Below are positions 37,821-48,710 of a DNA stretch of 64,000 nt, in pieces; positions within the stretch are counted from its first letter, which is position 1, and each line of letters opens with the position of its first letter. The position numbers were made by a program, and so were the translations under genes. Under the pieces are notes generated by a model. That model worked only from the letters and a program-made list of their open reading frames with translations, had not been told where the DNA came from and did not search any database. This DNA comes from Avibacterium sp. 20-132. GTDB taxonomy: Bacteria > Pseudomonadota > Gammaproteobacteria > Enterobacterales > Pasteurellaceae. The stretch lies in assembly GCF_023611925.1 (NCBI RefSeq), contig NZ_CP091456.1:1530001-1594000 (forward strand), given 5' to 3'.

Positions 37821-37850
37821 AAACCCGCATTCTAAAGTGCGGGTTTTTTT
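37821..37850 (+). terminator. thr attenuator
   Basis: AAACCCGCA (37821-37829) pairs with TGCGGGTTT (37838-37846), then T residues follow. It lies 24 bases past the thrL stop and 44 before thrA, the expected place for a transcription attenuator. Confidence 0.92.
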
Positions 37851-37893
37851 ATAAGTATTTTAACTTTCACAACATTATTTTTAGGAGATTTCT

Positions 37894-40341
37894 ATGCGCG
37901 TTTTAAAATTCGGTGGCACATCGCTTGCCAATCCAGAACGCTTTTCGCAAGCAGCCCGATTGATTGAAAAAGCTCATTTAGAAGAGCAAGCAGCAGGGGT
38001 ATTATCCGCGCCTGCGAAGATTACAAATTATCTTGTTGCCCTTTCTGAAAAAGCCAGTCAAAACCTTCCTACCGATACCGATTTTAATCAAGCACGTGAA
38101 ATTTTCTATACCATTATTAATGGCTTATATGCAGAAAATGAAAAGTTTGATCTTGCCGATTGTAAGGCCGTGATTGATGCAGAATTTGCACAAATTGCAG
38201 AATTATTAGCCGAAATTCGTGCCAAAGGCGTGTTAGACGATGCGGTAAAAGCAACCATTGATTGCCGTGGTGAAAAATTATCTATTGCAATGATGAAAGC
38301 GTGGTTTGAAGCACGTGGTTACGAAGTAACGGTGATTAATCCGGTGGAAAAATTATTGGCACAAGGAAGTTATTTAGAATCCTCTGTGGATATTGAGGAA
38401 TCGACCAAACGTATTGATGCCACTCGTATTCCAAAGAAAAATGTTGTGTTAATGGCAGGGTTTACCGCAGGTAATGATAAGGGGGAACTTGTACTATTAG
38501 GACGTAATGGGTCGGATTATTCTGCTGCCTGTTTAGCTGCTTGTTTGAATGCTTCTGTCTGTGAAATTTGGACGGATGTAGATGGCGTGTTTACTTGCGA
38601 TCCTCGTTTGGTTCCTGATGCACGCCTATTGCCAAGCCTTTCTTATCGTGAGGCAATGGAACTTTCTTACTTCGGTGCAAAAGTGATCCACCCACGGACT
38701 ATCGGACCGCTTGTCCAAGCTAATATCCCTTGTTTAATTAAAAATACCGGTAACCCTGAAGCCAAAGGCTCAATTATTGATGGCAATGCACAATCTGAAC
38801 AATTACAAGTAAAAGGGATCACGAATTTAGATAATTTAGCGATGTTCAACATATCAGGGCCGGGAATGCAAGGAATGGTGGGAATGGCAGCGCGCGTGTT
38901 CTCAACAATGTCTAAAGCAAAAGTATCGGTTATTTTGATTACTCAGTCGTCTTCTGAATATAGCATTAGTTTCTGTGTGCCGGTAAAAGCAGTTGATATT
39001 GCTAAAAATGCCTTAGAAGTGGAATTTGCACAAGAACTTAAAAATCAAGATCTTGAAGAGATTGAGGTGATTAAAGATCTTTCGATTATTTCCGTTGTGG
39101 GCGAAGGAATGCGACAAGCGAAAGGGATTGCTGCGCGTTTCTTTTCTGCCCTAGCCCAAGCAAATATCAGCATTGTGGCGATTGCACAAGGATCTTCTGA
39201 GCGTTCTATTTCTGCCGTAGTGCCACAAAATAAAGCGATTGAAGCGGTGAAAGCAACGCACCAAGCCCTTTTTAATAACAAAAAAGTGGTGGACATTTTT
39301 CTCGTTGGAGTAGGTGGCGTAGGGAGTGAATTAATTGAGCAGGTAAAAAATCAGCGAGATTATTTAGCAAAAAAGGACATTGAGATCCGCGTTTGTGCCA
39401 TTGCAAACTCAAATAAAATGTTACTTGATGCTAATGGCCTAAATCTGGATCACTGGCAAGAAGATTTGGAAAATGCCACACAGCCCTCTGATTTTGATGT
39501 GTTGCTTTCTTTTATTAAATTACATCACGTTGTAAACCCTGTATTTGTGGATTGCACATCAGCGGAAAGTGTTGCAGGCTTGTATGCGCGTGCTTTAAGC
39601 GAGGGTTTCCACGTGGTTACGCCAAACAAAAAAGCCAACACCAGAGAACTCGAGTACTATAATTTATTGCGTGAAAATGCACGTAAAAGCCAACATAAAT
39701 TCTTGTATGAAACCAATGTGGGCGCGGGCTTGCCTGTGATCGAAAACTTGCAAAATTTATTAGCCGCAGGGGACGAATTAATTCGCTTTAGTGGGATTTT
39801 ATCTGGTTCGCTTTCCTTTATTTTTGGCAAGTTGGAGGAGGGCTTATCCCTTTCAGAAGTTACCGCATTAGCCCGTGAAAAAGGCTTTACTGAACCCGAT
39901 CCACGAGATGATTTATCAGGGCAAGATGTGGCGCGTAAATTGCTTATTTTAGCACGTGAAGCTGGAATGCAATTGGAATTAACCGATGTAGAGGTGGAAG
40001 GCGTGTTACCAAAAGGATTTGCGGAAGGTAAATCGGTGAATGAGTTTATGGCAATGTTACCACAGCTTGATGCCGAGTTTAATGATCGTGTAGAAAAAGC
40101 AAAAGCAGAGGGTAAAGTCTTGCGTTATGTCGGACAAATTGAAAACGGAAAATGTAAAGTGTCTATTGTGGCAGTAGGGCAAGATGATCCGCTATATAAA
40201 GTGAAAAATGGCGAAAATGCCCTTGCATTTTACACCCGTTATTATCAACCTATTCCATTATTATTACGTGGTTATGGGGCGGGGAATGCCGTTACAGCAG
40301 CCGGTATTTTTGCGGATATTTTAAGAACATTACATCATTAA
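37894..40341 (+). CDS. thrA: Bifunctional aspartokinase I / homoserine dehydrogenase I
   Basis: Catalyses the first and third steps of threonine synthesis. The aspartokinase domain opens with [15 protein letters not shown], and two ACT regulatory repeats (about 315-460) mediate threonine feedback. The homoserine dehydrogenase Rossmann motif [15 protein letters not shown] is at about 469-483, with the catalytic-domain [15 protein letters not shown] further on. The 815 residues match E. coli (820). An AGGAGA site precedes the ATG. It is the first structural gene of thrABC, under Thr/Ile attenuation. Confidence 0.98.
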   Translation: MRVLKFGGTSLANPERFSQAARLIEKAHLEEQAAGVLSAPAKITNYLVALSEKASQNLPTDTDFNQAREIFYTIINGLYAENEKFDLADCKAVIDAEFAQIAELLAEIRAKGVLDDAVKATIDCRGEKLSIAMMKAWFEARGYEVTVINPVEKLLAQGSYLESSVDIEESTKRIDATRIPKKNVVLMAGFTAGNDKGELVLLGRNGSDYSAACLAACLNASVCEIWTDVDGVFTCDPRLVPDARLLPSLSYREAMELSYFGAKVIHPRTIGPLVQANIPCLIKNTGNPEAKGSIIDGNAQSEQLQVKGITNLDNLAMFNISGPGMQGMVGMAARVFSTMSKAKVSVILITQSSSEYSISFCVPVKAVDIAKNALEVEFAQELKNQDLEEIEVIKDLSIISVVGEGMRQAKGIAARFFSALAQANISIVAIAQGSSERSISAVVPQNKAIEAVKATHQALFNNKKVVDIFLVGVGGVGSELIEQVKNQRDYLAKKDIEIRVCAIANSNKMLLDANGLNLDHWQEDLENATQPSDFDVLLSFIKLHHVVNPVFVDCTSAESVAGLYARALSEGFHVVTPNKKANTRELEYYNLLRENARKSQHKFLYETNVGAGLPVIENLQNLLAAGDELIRFSGILSGSLSFIFGKLEEGLSLSEVTALAREKGFTEPDPRDDLSGQDVARKLLILAREAGMQLELTDVEVEGVLPKGFAEGKSVNEFMAMLPQLDAEFNDRVEKAKAEGKVLRYVGQIENGKCKVSIVAVGQDDPLYKVKNGENALAFYTRYYQPIPLLLRGYGAGNAVTAAGIFADILRTLHH

Positions 40342-40350
40342 GGAGCATTT

Positions 40351-41295
40351 ATGTTACGAATTTACGCCCCAGCTTCAAGTGCGAATATTAGTGTCGGGTT
40401 TGATACTTTGGGTGCGGCTGTATCACCTATTGATGGCTCATTACTGGGTGATGTCGTACAAATAGAAGAAATCGAGCAAGGTTTTGAATTAGAAAGTGCG
40501 GGGTATTTTGTGCGTAAATTGCCAAAAGAACCGCAAAAAAATATTGTTTATCAAGCCTATGTATTATTTAGTGAACGGTTAAAACTACGCAATGGCACAA
40601 TCAAGCCATTACGCCTAACATTGGAAAAAAATATGCCAATTGGCTCAGGTTTAGGCTCAAGTGCTTGTTCTATTGTGGCGGCGTTGGTGGCATTAAATAA
40701 ATTTCATAATGAGCCTTTTTCTAAAATGGAACTTTTAGAAATGATGGGGGAACTGGAAGGGCGTATTTCAGGTTCAATTCATTATGATAATGTTGCCCCT
40801 TGTTATTTAGGTGGGGTGCAATTAATGGTACAATCTCTCGGCAATATTTGTCAGCAATTACCTTTTTTTGACAATTGGTATTGGGTGTTGGCCTACCCGG
40901 GTATTGAAGTTTCAACCTCTGAAGCACGCGCGATTTTACCGAAGAGCTACACACGTCAAGATGTGATTACGCACGGTCGTCATTTAGGTAGTTTTGTTCA
41001 CGCTTGTCATACACAGCAAGAAGCACTCGCTGCATATATGATGAAAGATGTGATTGCAGAACCTTATCGTGAAGCATTATTACCTAATTTTGCGGAAGTA
41101 AAACAAGCGGTACGTGATTTGGGCGCACTAGCTTCTGGCATTTCTGGATCGGGGCCAACAATGTTTGCTATTGCCCCTGATTTAGGAACAGCAAGTAAAG
41201 TGGCCACTTATTTAGAAAACCATTATTTACAAAACAACGAAGGCTTCGTCCATGTTTGTAAGGTAGATAATCAGGGCGCAAGGGAATTGGGCTAA
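40351..41295 (+). CDS. thrB: Homoserine kinase
   Basis: A GHMP kinase that phosphorylates homoserine. The ATP-binding [20 protein letters not shown] (about residues 92-111) and the C-terminal [13 protein letters not shown] are both typical. It has 314 residues and starts nine bases after thrA. A 180-base spacer with a hairpin repeat separates it from thrC, unlike the tight E. coli arrangement. Confidence 0.97.
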   Translation: MLRIYAPASSANISVGFDTLGAAVSPIDGSLLGDVVQIEEIEQGFELESAGYFVRKLPKEPQKNIVYQAYVLFSERLKLRNGTIKPLRLTLEKNMPIGSGLGSSACSIVAALVALNKFHNEPFSKMELLEMMGELEGRISGSIHYDNVAPCYLGGVQLMVQSLGNICQQLPFFDNWYWVLAYPGIEVSTSEARAILPKSYTRQDVITHGRHLGSFVHACHTQQEALAAYMMKDVIAEPYREALLPNFAEVKQAVRDLGALASGISGSGPTMFAIAPDLGTASKVATYLENHYLQNNEGFVHVCKVDNQGARELG

Positions 41296-41344
41296 AATCC
41301 CATATAAATTGCCAAATGGCAATAAAACGAGAAAAGAGGTTTGG

Positions 41345-41418
41345 GCAGGTTCCCTTTTCTTTGCTTACTTTTTTTGGGTAAGCAAAAGAAACTAAATTGC
41401 TTAACCAGCGAAACCTGT
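41345..41418. repeat. Interspersed intergenic hairpin repeat, copy 2 (thrB-thrC)
   Basis: CAGGTT ... TTTGCTTAC ... GTAAGCAAA ... GCGAAACCTG forms a nested hairpin with the same motif order as the element at 7951-8025. It interrupts the thr operon and may alter thrC expression. A minus-strand frame and a plus-strand 5' extension of thrC across it are artefacts of the repeat. Confidence 0.65.
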
Positions 41419-41475
41419 TATCAATTATCAAAGATAAAAAATTTTAGACAAAATCAAAACTCAAACGGATTAATT

Positions 41476-42750
41476 ATGAATTTATACAACATCAAACACC
41501 CCGAAGAACAAGTGAATTTCGCACAGGCGGTTCGTCAAGGATTAGGCAAAGATCAAGGCTTATTTTTTCCGCAAATTATTCCACACCTAGAGAATATTGA
41601 TGCTTTACTTGATTTACCGCTTGTTGAGCGTAGTCAAAAAATTCTAGGGGCGTTAATTGGTGATGAAATTCCAGCGGATAAATTGGCCCAAATGGTTAAA
41701 AATGCCTTTACTTTTCCTGCACCAGTAGAAAAAGTTGAAGATCATATTTATGCTTTAGAATTATTTCATGGACCTACCCTTGCATTTAAAGATTTTGGTG
41801 GACGCTTTATGGCACAAGCGCTCGCGACTGTGCGTGGAGATGGCAAAATCACCATTTTAACGGCAACATCAGGCGATACAGGGGCGGCTGTGGCACACGC
41901 TTTCTATGGTTTAGAAAATATTGATGTGGTGATTTTATATCCAAAAGGAAAAATCAGCCCACTACAAGAAAAATTATTCTGTACCCTAGGTGGAAATATT
42001 CGTACTATCGCCATTAATGGTGATTTTGATGCTTGCCAAGCCTTAGTAAAACAAGCATTTGATGATGCGGAGCTGCGTCAAGCGATTGGTTTAAATTCAG
42101 CTAACTCAATTAATATTAGTCGTTTATTGGCACAAGTTTGTTATTATTTTGAAGCGGTGGCGCAGCTTCCTAAAGCAGCGCGTGAAAATCTTGTGGTTTC
42201 TGTACCAAGTGGCAATTTTGGTAACCTTACAGCAGGATTAATCGCTAAAACAATGGGATTACCAATTAAACGTTTTATCGCCGCAACTAATGCGAACGAC
42301 ACGGTACCACGTTATTTACGCACTGGCGAATGGGCGCCAAATGACACCGTTGCAACCTTATCCAATGCGATGGATGTGAGTCGCCCGAATAACTGGCCAC
42401 GTGTAGAAGAGTTATTTAAACGCAATCATTGGGAATTATCTGATCTTCATTCTGCGGCAATGAATGATGAACAGACCGAACAAACATTACGTGCAATGAA
42501 TAACCAAGGCTATTTATGTGAACCACACGGTGCAATTGCCTATGGCGTATTGAAACAAGATTTACAACCGGGAGAAACGGGGTTATTCCTTTGTACCGCA
42601 CATCCAGCAAAATTCAAAGAAAGTGTCGAACGAATTTTATCCCTTGAACTTCCATTACCTGAAGCCTTGGATAAACACAATAAATTGCCATTACTTTCTG
42701 ATGAAATGGACAATGATTTTGCGACATTAAGAGCATATTTGTTGAAATAA
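41476..42750 (+). CDS. threonine synthase thrC: Threonine synthase
   Basis: A PLP enzyme converting O-phosphohomoserine to threonine. The start is placed at 41476 (MNLYNIKHPEEQ), which gives 424 residues, close to the 428 of E. coli. The longer open frame beginning at 41341 runs through the intergenic repeat and is not supported. The PLP lysine lies in PTLAFKDFGGRFMAQ, followed by ILTATSGDTGAAVAHAF and the phosphate-binding SVPSGNFGNLTAG loop. It is the last gene of the thr operon. Confidence 0.97.
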   Translation: MNLYNIKHPEEQVNFAQAVRQGLGKDQGLFFPQIIPHLENIDALLDLPLVERSQKILGALIGDEIPADKLAQMVKNAFTFPAPVEKVEDHIYALELFHGPTLAFKDFGGRFMAQALATVRGDGKITILTATSGDTGAAVAHAFYGLENIDVVILYPKGKISPLQEKLFCTLGGNIRTIAINGDFDACQALVKQAFDDAELRQAIGLNSANSINISRLLAQVCYYFEAVAQLPKAARENLVVSVPSGNFGNLTAGLIAKTMGLPIKRFIAATNANDTVPRYLRTGEWAPNDTVATLSNAMDVSRPNNWPRVEELFKRNHWELSDLHSAAMNDEQTEQTLRAMNNQGYLCEPHGAIAYGVLKQDLQPGETGLFLCTAHPAKFKESVERILSLELPLPEALDKHNKLPLLSDEMDNDFATLRAYLLK

Positions 42751-42901
42751 TACTTCTAAGGGCAGATAGGTACACCCCTAGGCGAGATTTTGCGTGGTAA
42801 CATTCGTTGAGCTGTTATAAAAATCTATATGCTTGATTAAGGTTTGCTAAACAGAATTTTGTTACAAAGAATATTTTGATAAATGAATAATTAATATGTA
42901 A

Positions 42902-42923
42902 GGGCGGGCCTGTGTGTCCGCCC
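42902..42923. repeat. GC-rich hairpin upstream of the ArsC-like gene
   Basis: GGGCGG and CCGCCC pair around a 10-base segment rich in TG repeats. No T-run follows, so this is not a classical terminator. It lies 32 bases before the next start codon, and could be a thrC transcript end structure or a leader stem. Confidence 0.4.
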
Positions 42924-42954
42924 GTTAGCTAATAAAAAGGACATAGGACAAAAA

Positions 42955-43302
42955 ATGATTACAGTTTATGGTATAAAAAACTGCGATACAGTGAAAAAAG
43001 CCTTGAAATGGCTAATAGATAATGGGATTGAATACCGTTTGCACGATTATCGTGTAGAGGGATTAGAACAGGCTTGGTTGGAAACTGCCGAAAGTCAATT
43101 TGGTTGGGAAAATTTGCTGAATAAACGTAGTACTACTTGGCGTAATTTAGCGGAAGAGGTGAAAAAAAATCTATCAAAAAACACCGCACTTAAGGTATTA
43201 GCAGAGCAGCCTACGCTAATTAAACGTCCGATTATTTTACAAGATAACATTGCGTTAATCGGTTTTGACGTTGCGGCATATGCAAAGGCTTTTGGTAAAT
43301 AA
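42955..43302 (+). CDS. ArsC/Spx-family thioredoxin-fold protein (YffB type)
   Basis: A 115-residue protein with VYGIKNCDTVKKALKWL, which carries a single Cys at position 10 in place of the CXXC pair. RSTTWRNL and the end RPIILQDNIALIGFD are diagnostic of YffB/ArsC-like proteins. E. coli YffB is a glutathione-dependent thiol reductase candidate; arsenate reduction is not implied. It sits 13 bases upstream of dapE, as yffB sits by dapE in E. coli. Confidence 0.9.
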   Translation: MITVYGIKNCDTVKKALKWLIDNGIEYRLHDYRVEGLEQAWLETAESQFGWENLLNKRSTTWRNLAEEVKKNLSKNTALKVLAEQPTLIKRPIILQDNIALIGFDVAAYAKAFGK

Positions 43303-43315
43303 GAAAGGTTAAATA

Positions 43316-44452
43316 ATGAAAAACACAATTGTTACTTTAGCACAGCAGTTGATCCAACGTCCTTCTATTAGTCCAGATGATCGAGGTTGTCAGCAACTTA
43401 TTGCTACGCGCTTAGAAGCATTGGGCTTTGAGATTGAATGGCTACCTTTTAATGATACATTAAATCTATGGGCAAAACACGGCTCAACAAGCCCTGTGGT
43501 TGCCTTTGCAGGGCATACTGATGTGGTGCCAGTGGGTGATGAAACGCAATGGGATTATCCCCCTTTCTCCGCACAAATTGTTGATGATATGCTTTATGGA
43601 CGTGGTGCAGCTGATATGAAAGGTTCATTAGCCGCAATGGTGGTGGCAGCAGAGCAATATGTGAAAGCCAATCCAAATCACCCCGGGACGATTGCATTGC
43701 TAATTACGTCTGATGAAGAAGCCGCGGCAAAAGATGGTACAGTACGCGTGGTGGAAACCCTGATGGAACGAGGTGAACTGATTGATTATTGTTTAGTTGG
43801 TGAGCCTTCAAGTGCTGAAAAATTAGGTGATGTAGTAAAAAATGGTCGCCGTGGTTCGATTACAGGTAACCTTTATATTCAAGGTGTACAAGGACACGTT
43901 GCGTATCCTCATTTAGCGGATAACCCCGTGCATAAAGCCGTTGATTTTTTAAAAGCATTAACCACCTACCAATGGGATCAGGGTAATGAATTTTTCCCGC
44001 CAACTAGCTTACAAATCGCCAATATTCAAGCAGGAACAGGCAGTAATAATGTGATCCCCGGCGAGCTTTATGTGCAGTTTAATTTACGCTATTGCACTGA
44101 AGTAACGGACGAGCTAATTAAGCAAACCGTAAAGCAAATGCTAGAAAAGCATCAACTTGATTATCGCATTGAGTGGAATTTATCGGGTAAACCTTTTTTA
44201 ACCAAGCCGGGTAAATTAGTGAATGCTGTCGTGGATAGCTTAGAAAAAATTGCCAAAATTACCCCCGCACTTGAAACGGGAGGTGGCACCTCCGATGGCC
44301 GTTTTATCGCCTTAATGGGCGCCGAAGTGGTGGAACTTGGGCCATTAAATGCCACGATTCATAAAGTCAATGAATGTGTGAGTTGCCAAGATCTTGCCAC
44401 ATTAGGTGATGTGTATCAGCAAATGCTCATCAATTTGCTAAATGCGGAATAA
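43316..44452 (+). CDS. dapE: Succinyl-diaminopimelate desuccinylase
   Basis: A dinuclear zinc hydrolase in lysine and diaminopimelate synthesis. Metal ligands appear in [13 protein letters not shown] (about 62-74), [18 protein letters not shown] and the C-terminal [11 protein letters not shown]. The 378 residues match the family. It lies within a run with yffB-like upstream and an M15 peptidase nine bases downstream. Confidence 0.97.
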   Translation: MKNTIVTLAQQLIQRPSISPDDRGCQQLIATRLEALGFEIEWLPFNDTLNLWAKHGSTSPVVAFAGHTDVVPVGDETQWDYPPFSAQIVDDMLYGRGAADMKGSLAAMVVAAEQYVKANPNHPGTIALLITSDEEAAAKDGTVRVVETLMERGELIDYCLVGEPSSAEKLGDVVKNGRRGSITGNLYIQGVQGHVAYPHLADNPVHKAVDFLKALTTYQWDQGNEFFPPTSLQIANIQAGTGSNNVIPGELYVQFNLRYCTEVTDELIKQTVKQMLEKHQLDYRIEWNLSGKPFLTKPGKLVNAVVDSLEKIAKITPALETGGGTSDGRFIALMGAEVVELGPLNATIHKVNECVSCQDLATLGDVYQQMLINLLNAE

Positions 44453-44461
44453 GGAGAATTT

Positions 44462-45148
44462 ATGGCAAAAACATTAACATCTGCGATGCTCACGGGAAAA
44501 TCTCGTGAGCATTTAGTTTCTTTACCTTGTCCGTTTTCGCTTCAACATTCCCTTCAGCCTGATGCGGTAAAGGCCTTTCAAGCATTACAGCAAAGTGCGG
44601 TTAAAAATGGCTTTAATTTACAGCCTGCCAGTAGTTTTCGGGATTTTCAGCGACAACAGGGAATTTGGAATGAAAAATTTGAGGGAAAACGAAAGGTGCA
44701 TAATGATCAGGGGGAAGCCTTAGCGTTAGCGAATTATTCTGATTGGCAAAAGTGTCAAGCCATTTTACGCTGGTCAGCATTACCGGGCGGAAGTCGACAC
44801 CATTGGGGAACTGAAATTGATGTTTTTGATCCTCATTTATTACCCCAACATCAGAAGTTACAATTAGAGCCTTGGGAATATGAACAAGGGGGATATTTTG
44901 CGGAACTGAGTCAATGGTTACAAGAAAATGTACAAATCTTTGATTTTTATTTCCCTTTTTCTAACATGCCAGCACGTCTGCAGATTGGCTATGAACCTTG
45001 GCATATTAGCTATTTACCTTTAGCCGAGCAGGCTCGCCAAATCTTTAGCCCTGAAATATTATTGCAAGCTTGGCAAGATGAAGAGGTGGCAGGAAAAGCT
45101 TTACTGATTGAACGCCTACCACAAATTTTTACTCACTTTTTTATTTGA
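44462..45148 (+). CDS. M15-family D,D-peptidase (VanY/LdcB-like)
   Basis: A zinc peptidase predicted to act on D-Ala or similar peptidoglycan stem peptides. The 228 residues contain the M15 metal motif SRHHWGTEIDVFD (His and Asp ligands, about residues 107-119) and the third ligand in EPWHISYLP. No signal peptide is visible, so it may work in the cytoplasm on recycled muropeptides; that is inference. It is tightly placed between dapE and psiE. Confidence 0.85.
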   Translation: MAKTLTSAMLTGKSREHLVSLPCPFSLQHSLQPDAVKAFQALQQSAVKNGFNLQPASSFRDFQRQQGIWNEKFEGKRKVHNDQGEALALANYSDWQKCQAILRWSALPGGSRHHWGTEIDVFDPHLLPQHQKLQLEPWEYEQGGYFAELSQWLQENVQIFDFYFPFSNMPARLQIGYEPWHISYLPLAEQARQIFSPEILLQAWQDEEVAGKALLIERLPQIFTHFFI

Positions 45149-45158
45149 TTGAATCACG

Positions 45159-45566
45159 ATGAATGAAAAAAATTATTTCCCACAAGCAATTTCTTCGCTT
45201 TTGCAGTGGACATTAAACATTTCCTTATTAATTCTTGCTTTAATTTTGGTGATTTTTCTTGCCAAAGAAACCTATGGCTTAGCATTAGTGCTATTTGAGC
45301 ATTCGGAAGAAGCCTCCTATTTGTTGGTCGAAAAAATTGTTGTGTATTTTTTATATTTTGAGTTTCTTGCCCTGATTGTGAAATATTTTAAAACTGACTA
45401 TCATTTTCCGTTACGCTATTTTTTATATATCGGAATTACCGCAATGGTGCGATTAATTATTGTCGATCATTCTAGCCCAGTGAATACATTACTCTTTTCT
45501 GGATCGATTTTGCTAATGGTTATGGCATTATTTTTAGTCAGTTCAGATCGATTGAGAAAAAGTTAA
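45159..45566 (+). CDS. psiE: PsiE-family inner-membrane protein
   Basis: A 135-residue protein with four predicted transmembrane segments (about 20-45, 55-75, 85-100, 107-128). The pattern [17 protein letters not shown] followed by [17 protein letters not shown] with VDHSS is typical of the phosphate-starvation-inducible PsiE family. Function is not known in detail. It starts 10 bases after the M15 peptidase and closes this gene run. Confidence 0.88.
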   Translation: MNEKNYFPQAISSLLQWTLNISLLILALILVIFLAKETYGLALVLFEHSEEASYLLVEKIVVYFLYFEFLALIVKYFKTDYHFPLRYFLYIGITAMVRLIIVDHSSPVNTLLFSGSILLMVMALFLVSSDRLRKS

Positions 45567-45686
45567 CCTATTAAGAAAAAATTTTGTGAACAAGGTCAAA
45601 TTTTTCAACAAAAGTAAGAAGAATTACATTTTTTTTTGTAAAAAACTGGCGTATTCTTAGCAAACAATTTATAACGAGGATTGTTT

Positions 45687-46316
45687 ATGTCTGATTTGCA
45701 ACAATTTACTCAGCAAGATATTCAAATTATCAAGGAAGAACCGCTTTATGACGGTTTTTTTAATTTAAAGAAGGTCTATTTTAAGCATAAACTTTTTGCT
45801 GGTGGTGAAAGTGGGGTGGTAACCCGTGAATTGCTCGTAAAAGGTGCGGCCTCTGTGGTGGTCGCTTATGATCCTGATGTGGATAGTGTGGTGATGGTGG
45901 AGCAAGTACGCATAGGGGCTTATAATCCACAGCTTAGTCAATCTCCTTGGCTATTAGAACTCATTGCAGGTATGGTTGAAGAAGGTGAGTTGCCTAATGA
46001 GGTTGCTCAACGAGAAAGCCAAGAAGAAGCAGGCGTACAAGTAGAACATTTACGTGAAGTGATGCAGTTTTGGGATAGCCCCGGTGGCATTGTAGAGCGT
46101 ATTCATTTATTTGTAGGCAAGGTAGATAGTGGTAAGGCACAAGGCATTCATGGATTGGCAGATGAAAATGAAGATATTCGTGTTCACGTGATCCCCCGTC
46201 AAACCGCTTATGAATGGATTTGCAATGGTAAGATTGATAATGGACTTGCGGTTACAGGCTTATTATGGCTACAACTAAATTACCTTGATTTACAGAAACA
46301 ATGGAAAAAAATGTGA
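45687..46316 (+). CDS. nudF: ADP-ribose diphosphatase NudF
   Basis: A Nudix enzyme hydrolysing ADP-ribose to AMP and ribose 5-phosphate. The Nudix box runs GMVEEGELPNEVAQ then RESQEEAGV, preceded by VVMVEQVRIGAY and the Nudix-partner LLELIAG. The start is the ATG at 45687, with CGAGGA six bases upstream; an in-frame TTG at 45681 is rejected. It has 209 residues (E. coli 209). cpdA follows after 143 bases, similar to the nudF-cpdA neighbourhood of enterobacteria. Confidence 0.95.
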   Translation: MSDLQQFTQQDIQIIKEEPLYDGFFNLKKVYFKHKLFAGGESGVVTRELLVKGAASVVVAYDPDVDSVVMVEQVRIGAYNPQLSQSPWLLELIAGMVEEGELPNEVAQRESQEEAGVQVEHLREVMQFWDSPGGIVERIHLFVGKVDSGKAQGIHGLADENEDIRVHVIPRQTAYEWICNGKIDNGLAVTGLLWLQLNYLDLQKQWKKM

Positions 46317-46459
46317 GCTGAATCGAATTTTCATCAGAAATTTAGCCATAAACTATGATCCAGTTAACATTTTTCAGATTTAGGTAATGCAAATTTTTTT
46401 GAAGTTTGTAACGTATAGCGATGTATTATTATAAATTAACAAGAGGAGAGGGTATTTTT

Positions 46460-47290
46460 ATGAATACTTATACATACCCAACGGAAGAAGAAGTTGTCCG
46501 TTTGGTGCAGATTACAGATCCTCATTTGTTTAAGGATGAAAGTGGTGAGTTACTTGGTATTAATACACAAGCCAGTTTCAGCCAAGTATTAAGTGAAATT
46601 AAACAAAGCAATTTTAATTATGAACTTGTCCTTGCAACAGGGGATTTAGTACAAGATAGCAGTAGTGAGGGGTATCTCCGTTTCTGTAAAATGGTGCAAA
46701 CACTTGAGAAAATGGTGTTTTGGATCCCCGGCAATCACGATTTTCAGCCAAAAATGTTTGATATTTTGAATCATACTCATGGCAATATTAACCCATTCAA
46801 ACATTTGTTAATTGGCGAACATTGGCAAATTTTAATGCTTGATAGCCAAGTTTTTGGTGTGCCTCACGGACAGTTAGGACAATATCAAATTGATTGGTTA
46901 TTGTCCAAGCTAAAAGATTATCCTGAACGTTATTCTTTGGTGGTGCTACATCATCATATTTTATCAACCAACTCTGCTTGGCTAGATCAGCATAATTTAC
47001 GCAATTCTTTAGATTTAGCCTATGCGTTATCGCCATTTAATAATGTGAAAGGCATTTTATATGGCCATATTCACCAAGCGGTAGATAGCGAATGGAAAGG
47101 CTACAAAGTAATGGCAACGCCATCTACCTGTATCCAATTTAAGCCTGATAGCAATAGCTTTGCCTTGGATACACTACAACCGGGCTGGCGTGAAATTGAA
47201 TTGTATAGTGATGGACGTATTGAAACACGTGTCAAACGAATCCAACAAGCTCAATTTTTGCCGAATCTGTTAGGTGAAGGCTATGAATAA
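46460..47290 (+). CDS. cpdA: 3',5'-cyclic AMP phosphodiesterase CpdA
   Basis: A metallophosphoesterase degrading cAMP, and thus damping CRP signalling. It contains the dimetal motifs QITDPHLF (about 18-25), ATGDLVQD, PGNHDFQP and the LHHHIL and YGHIHQA histidines. I place the start at the ATG at 46460 after GAGGAGAGGG, giving 276 residues (E. coli 275); the open frame from 46421 adds 13 unsupported residues. It also bears on natural competence, which is CRP-cAMP dependent in this family. Confidence 0.96.
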   Translation: MNTYTYPTEEEVVRLVQITDPHLFKDESGELLGINTQASFSQVLSEIKQSNFNYELVLATGDLVQDSSSEGYLRFCKMVQTLEKMVFWIPGNHDFQPKMFDILNHTHGNINPFKHLLIGEHWQILMLDSQVFGVPHGQLGQYQIDWLLSKLKDYPERYSLVVLHHHILSTNSAWLDQHNLRNSLDLAYALSPFNNVKGILYGHIHQAVDSEWKGYKVMATPSTCIQFKPDSNSFALDTLQPGWREIELYSDGRIETRVKRIQQAQFLPNLLGEGYE

Positions 47291-47298
47291 ATAAAGAT

Positions 47299-47327
47299 AA
47301 AGTGCGGTGATTTTTCACCGCATTTTT
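47299..47327. terminator. Uptake-signal hairpin between cpdA and ubiF
   Basis: TGCGGTG (47303-47309) pairs with CACCGCA (47316-47322), followed by a T-run, between convergent genes. Confidence 0.75.
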
Positions 47328-47337
47328 ACACTTACTA

Positions 47338-48510
47338 TTACAACCCCAAGGCATACTTCAACGCTTGTTTTTTTAGTGGCGTAGCTTTCCCTGCAAGGAA
47401 TAAGGCTAAGTTACGGGCTACTTTAACTGGCAATAACTCGGTTTTAAAACCTTTATAAAATAAATCCATCGCGGATTGCATCAGTAAATTATCTTTCATA
47501 CGCAAATTTTGATAGCGTTTTAATACTTCATCAGAAGCCAAATTTTGTTGATTTTGTCGCGCACTTTCAATGACTTGTAATAGGGCTTTGACATCTTTAA
47601 AGCCTAAGTTTACGCCTTGTCCAGCCAATGGATTTATCGTGTGGGCAGCATCCCCTACGAGGACAATGCCTTGACGATAATAGTGTTGAGCGTGGCGGCG
47701 GGTGAGCGCAAAACTGCCCGTTTGTTGCACCTTAATGCGACCTAATCGAGCAGGGAAGGCTTGTTCAATGGCTTGGGCTAATTTTTCTTTGGATAATTGT
47801 TTCAACTGGTTGATTTTTTCAGGACTGTCATACCACACAAGACAAGCTTGTTGCCCCTCGAGGGGTAAAAAGGCTCTCGGGCCTGAAGGGAAAAATTGCT
47901 GCCAAGTGGTATCTTGTTGTGGCAATTCCGTATCCACTAAAATCAATAAACAATCTTGCCGATATTGCCAGCCGGTTACACCAATGCCAGCTATTTGACG
48001 AAGTTGCGAGTTCGCCCCGTCTGCGGCAATCACTAAAGGGGCGGAATACTGTTCGCCATTGGTTAAAAAAATCTGCCAATTTTCACCGCACTTTTCTGCA
48101 CGTTCTATTTTCGCTTGTAAGCGACTTTTCACGTTTTCAAGTGATGAAAAGGCTTGCCATAAACCAAGCTGGATAACATTATTTTCTACCATATAACCGA
48201 GTTCGGAATGCGCTAATTCTTCGCAATGAAAGTAGGTCGAAAAGCCATCAATTTCCCACGTTTCTAAGGCTCGATAGGGACAAAGACGCATTTTTTCGAT
48301 ATATTGCCAGCTTTGTAATTGTTGCAATAATTGCACTGAGGCAAGACTAATGGCGGAAATGCGTAAATCATAAGGCGAGTTTGCACAAAAGGTTGGCAAT
48401 GGGGCGCTTTCAATCAGTTGCACATTTAATCCTTGTTGCCCTAATCCCACGGCGCAAGCGGCGCCTACCATTCCACCACCAACAATAATCACATCGCGTT
48501 GTGTATCCAT
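47338..48510 (-). CDS. ubiF: UbiH/UbiF-family FAD-dependent ubiquinone biosynthesis hydroxylase
   Basis: A flavin monooxygenase hydroxylating the ubiquinone ring. The dinucleotide fold VIIVGGGMVGAACAVG is at about 8-23, the family motif VIAADGANSQLR follows, and the FAD-binding GDAAHTINPLAGQGVNLGFKD is at about 292-312. The 390 residues match UbiF (391 in E. coli), and, as in E. coli, the gene is divergent from miaB, which favours UbiF over UbiH or VisC. The assignment within the family rests on this neighbourhood. Confidence 0.85.
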   Translation of the reverse strand: MDTQRDVIIVGGGMVGAACAVGLGQQGLNVQLIESAPLPTFCANSPYDLRISAISLASVQLLQQLQSWQYIEKMRLCPYRALETWEIDGFSTYFHCEELAHSELGYMVENNVIQLGLWQAFSSLENVKSRLQAKIERAEKCGENWQIFLTNGEQYSAPLVIAADGANSQLRQIAGIGVTGWQYRQDCLLILVDTELPQQDTTWQQFFPSGPRAFLPLEGQQACLVWYDSPEKINQLKQLSKEKLAQAIEQAFPARLGRIKVQQTGSFALTRRHAQHYYRQGIVLVGDAAHTINPLAGQGVNLGFKDVKALLQVIESARQNQQNLASDEVLKRYQNLRMKDNLLMQSAMDLFYKGFKTELLPVKVARNLALFLAGKATPLKKQALKYALGL

Positions 48511-48710
48511 TTTTGCCTCTTTTTATCCTAGCTAAAAGTGCGGTGGTTTTTTTCGTTATTTTTATACCGCACAGACCTTTTTCATTGCCCGTTAGTTTAC
48601 CTTTTATGAGTAAAATTCAAAAGAAAAGATTATTTTAACTAGCCACCATTCGCACAAGTCGGTAAAATAGCCAGTTGATTTTTACAGGTTAAACGATTTT
48701 AAAGCAAATT

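Noticed and set aside
41341..41475. N-terminal extension of threonine synthase
   Set aside because: The extension is translated from the intergenic hairpin repeat; the ATG at 41476 gives the family length and start.
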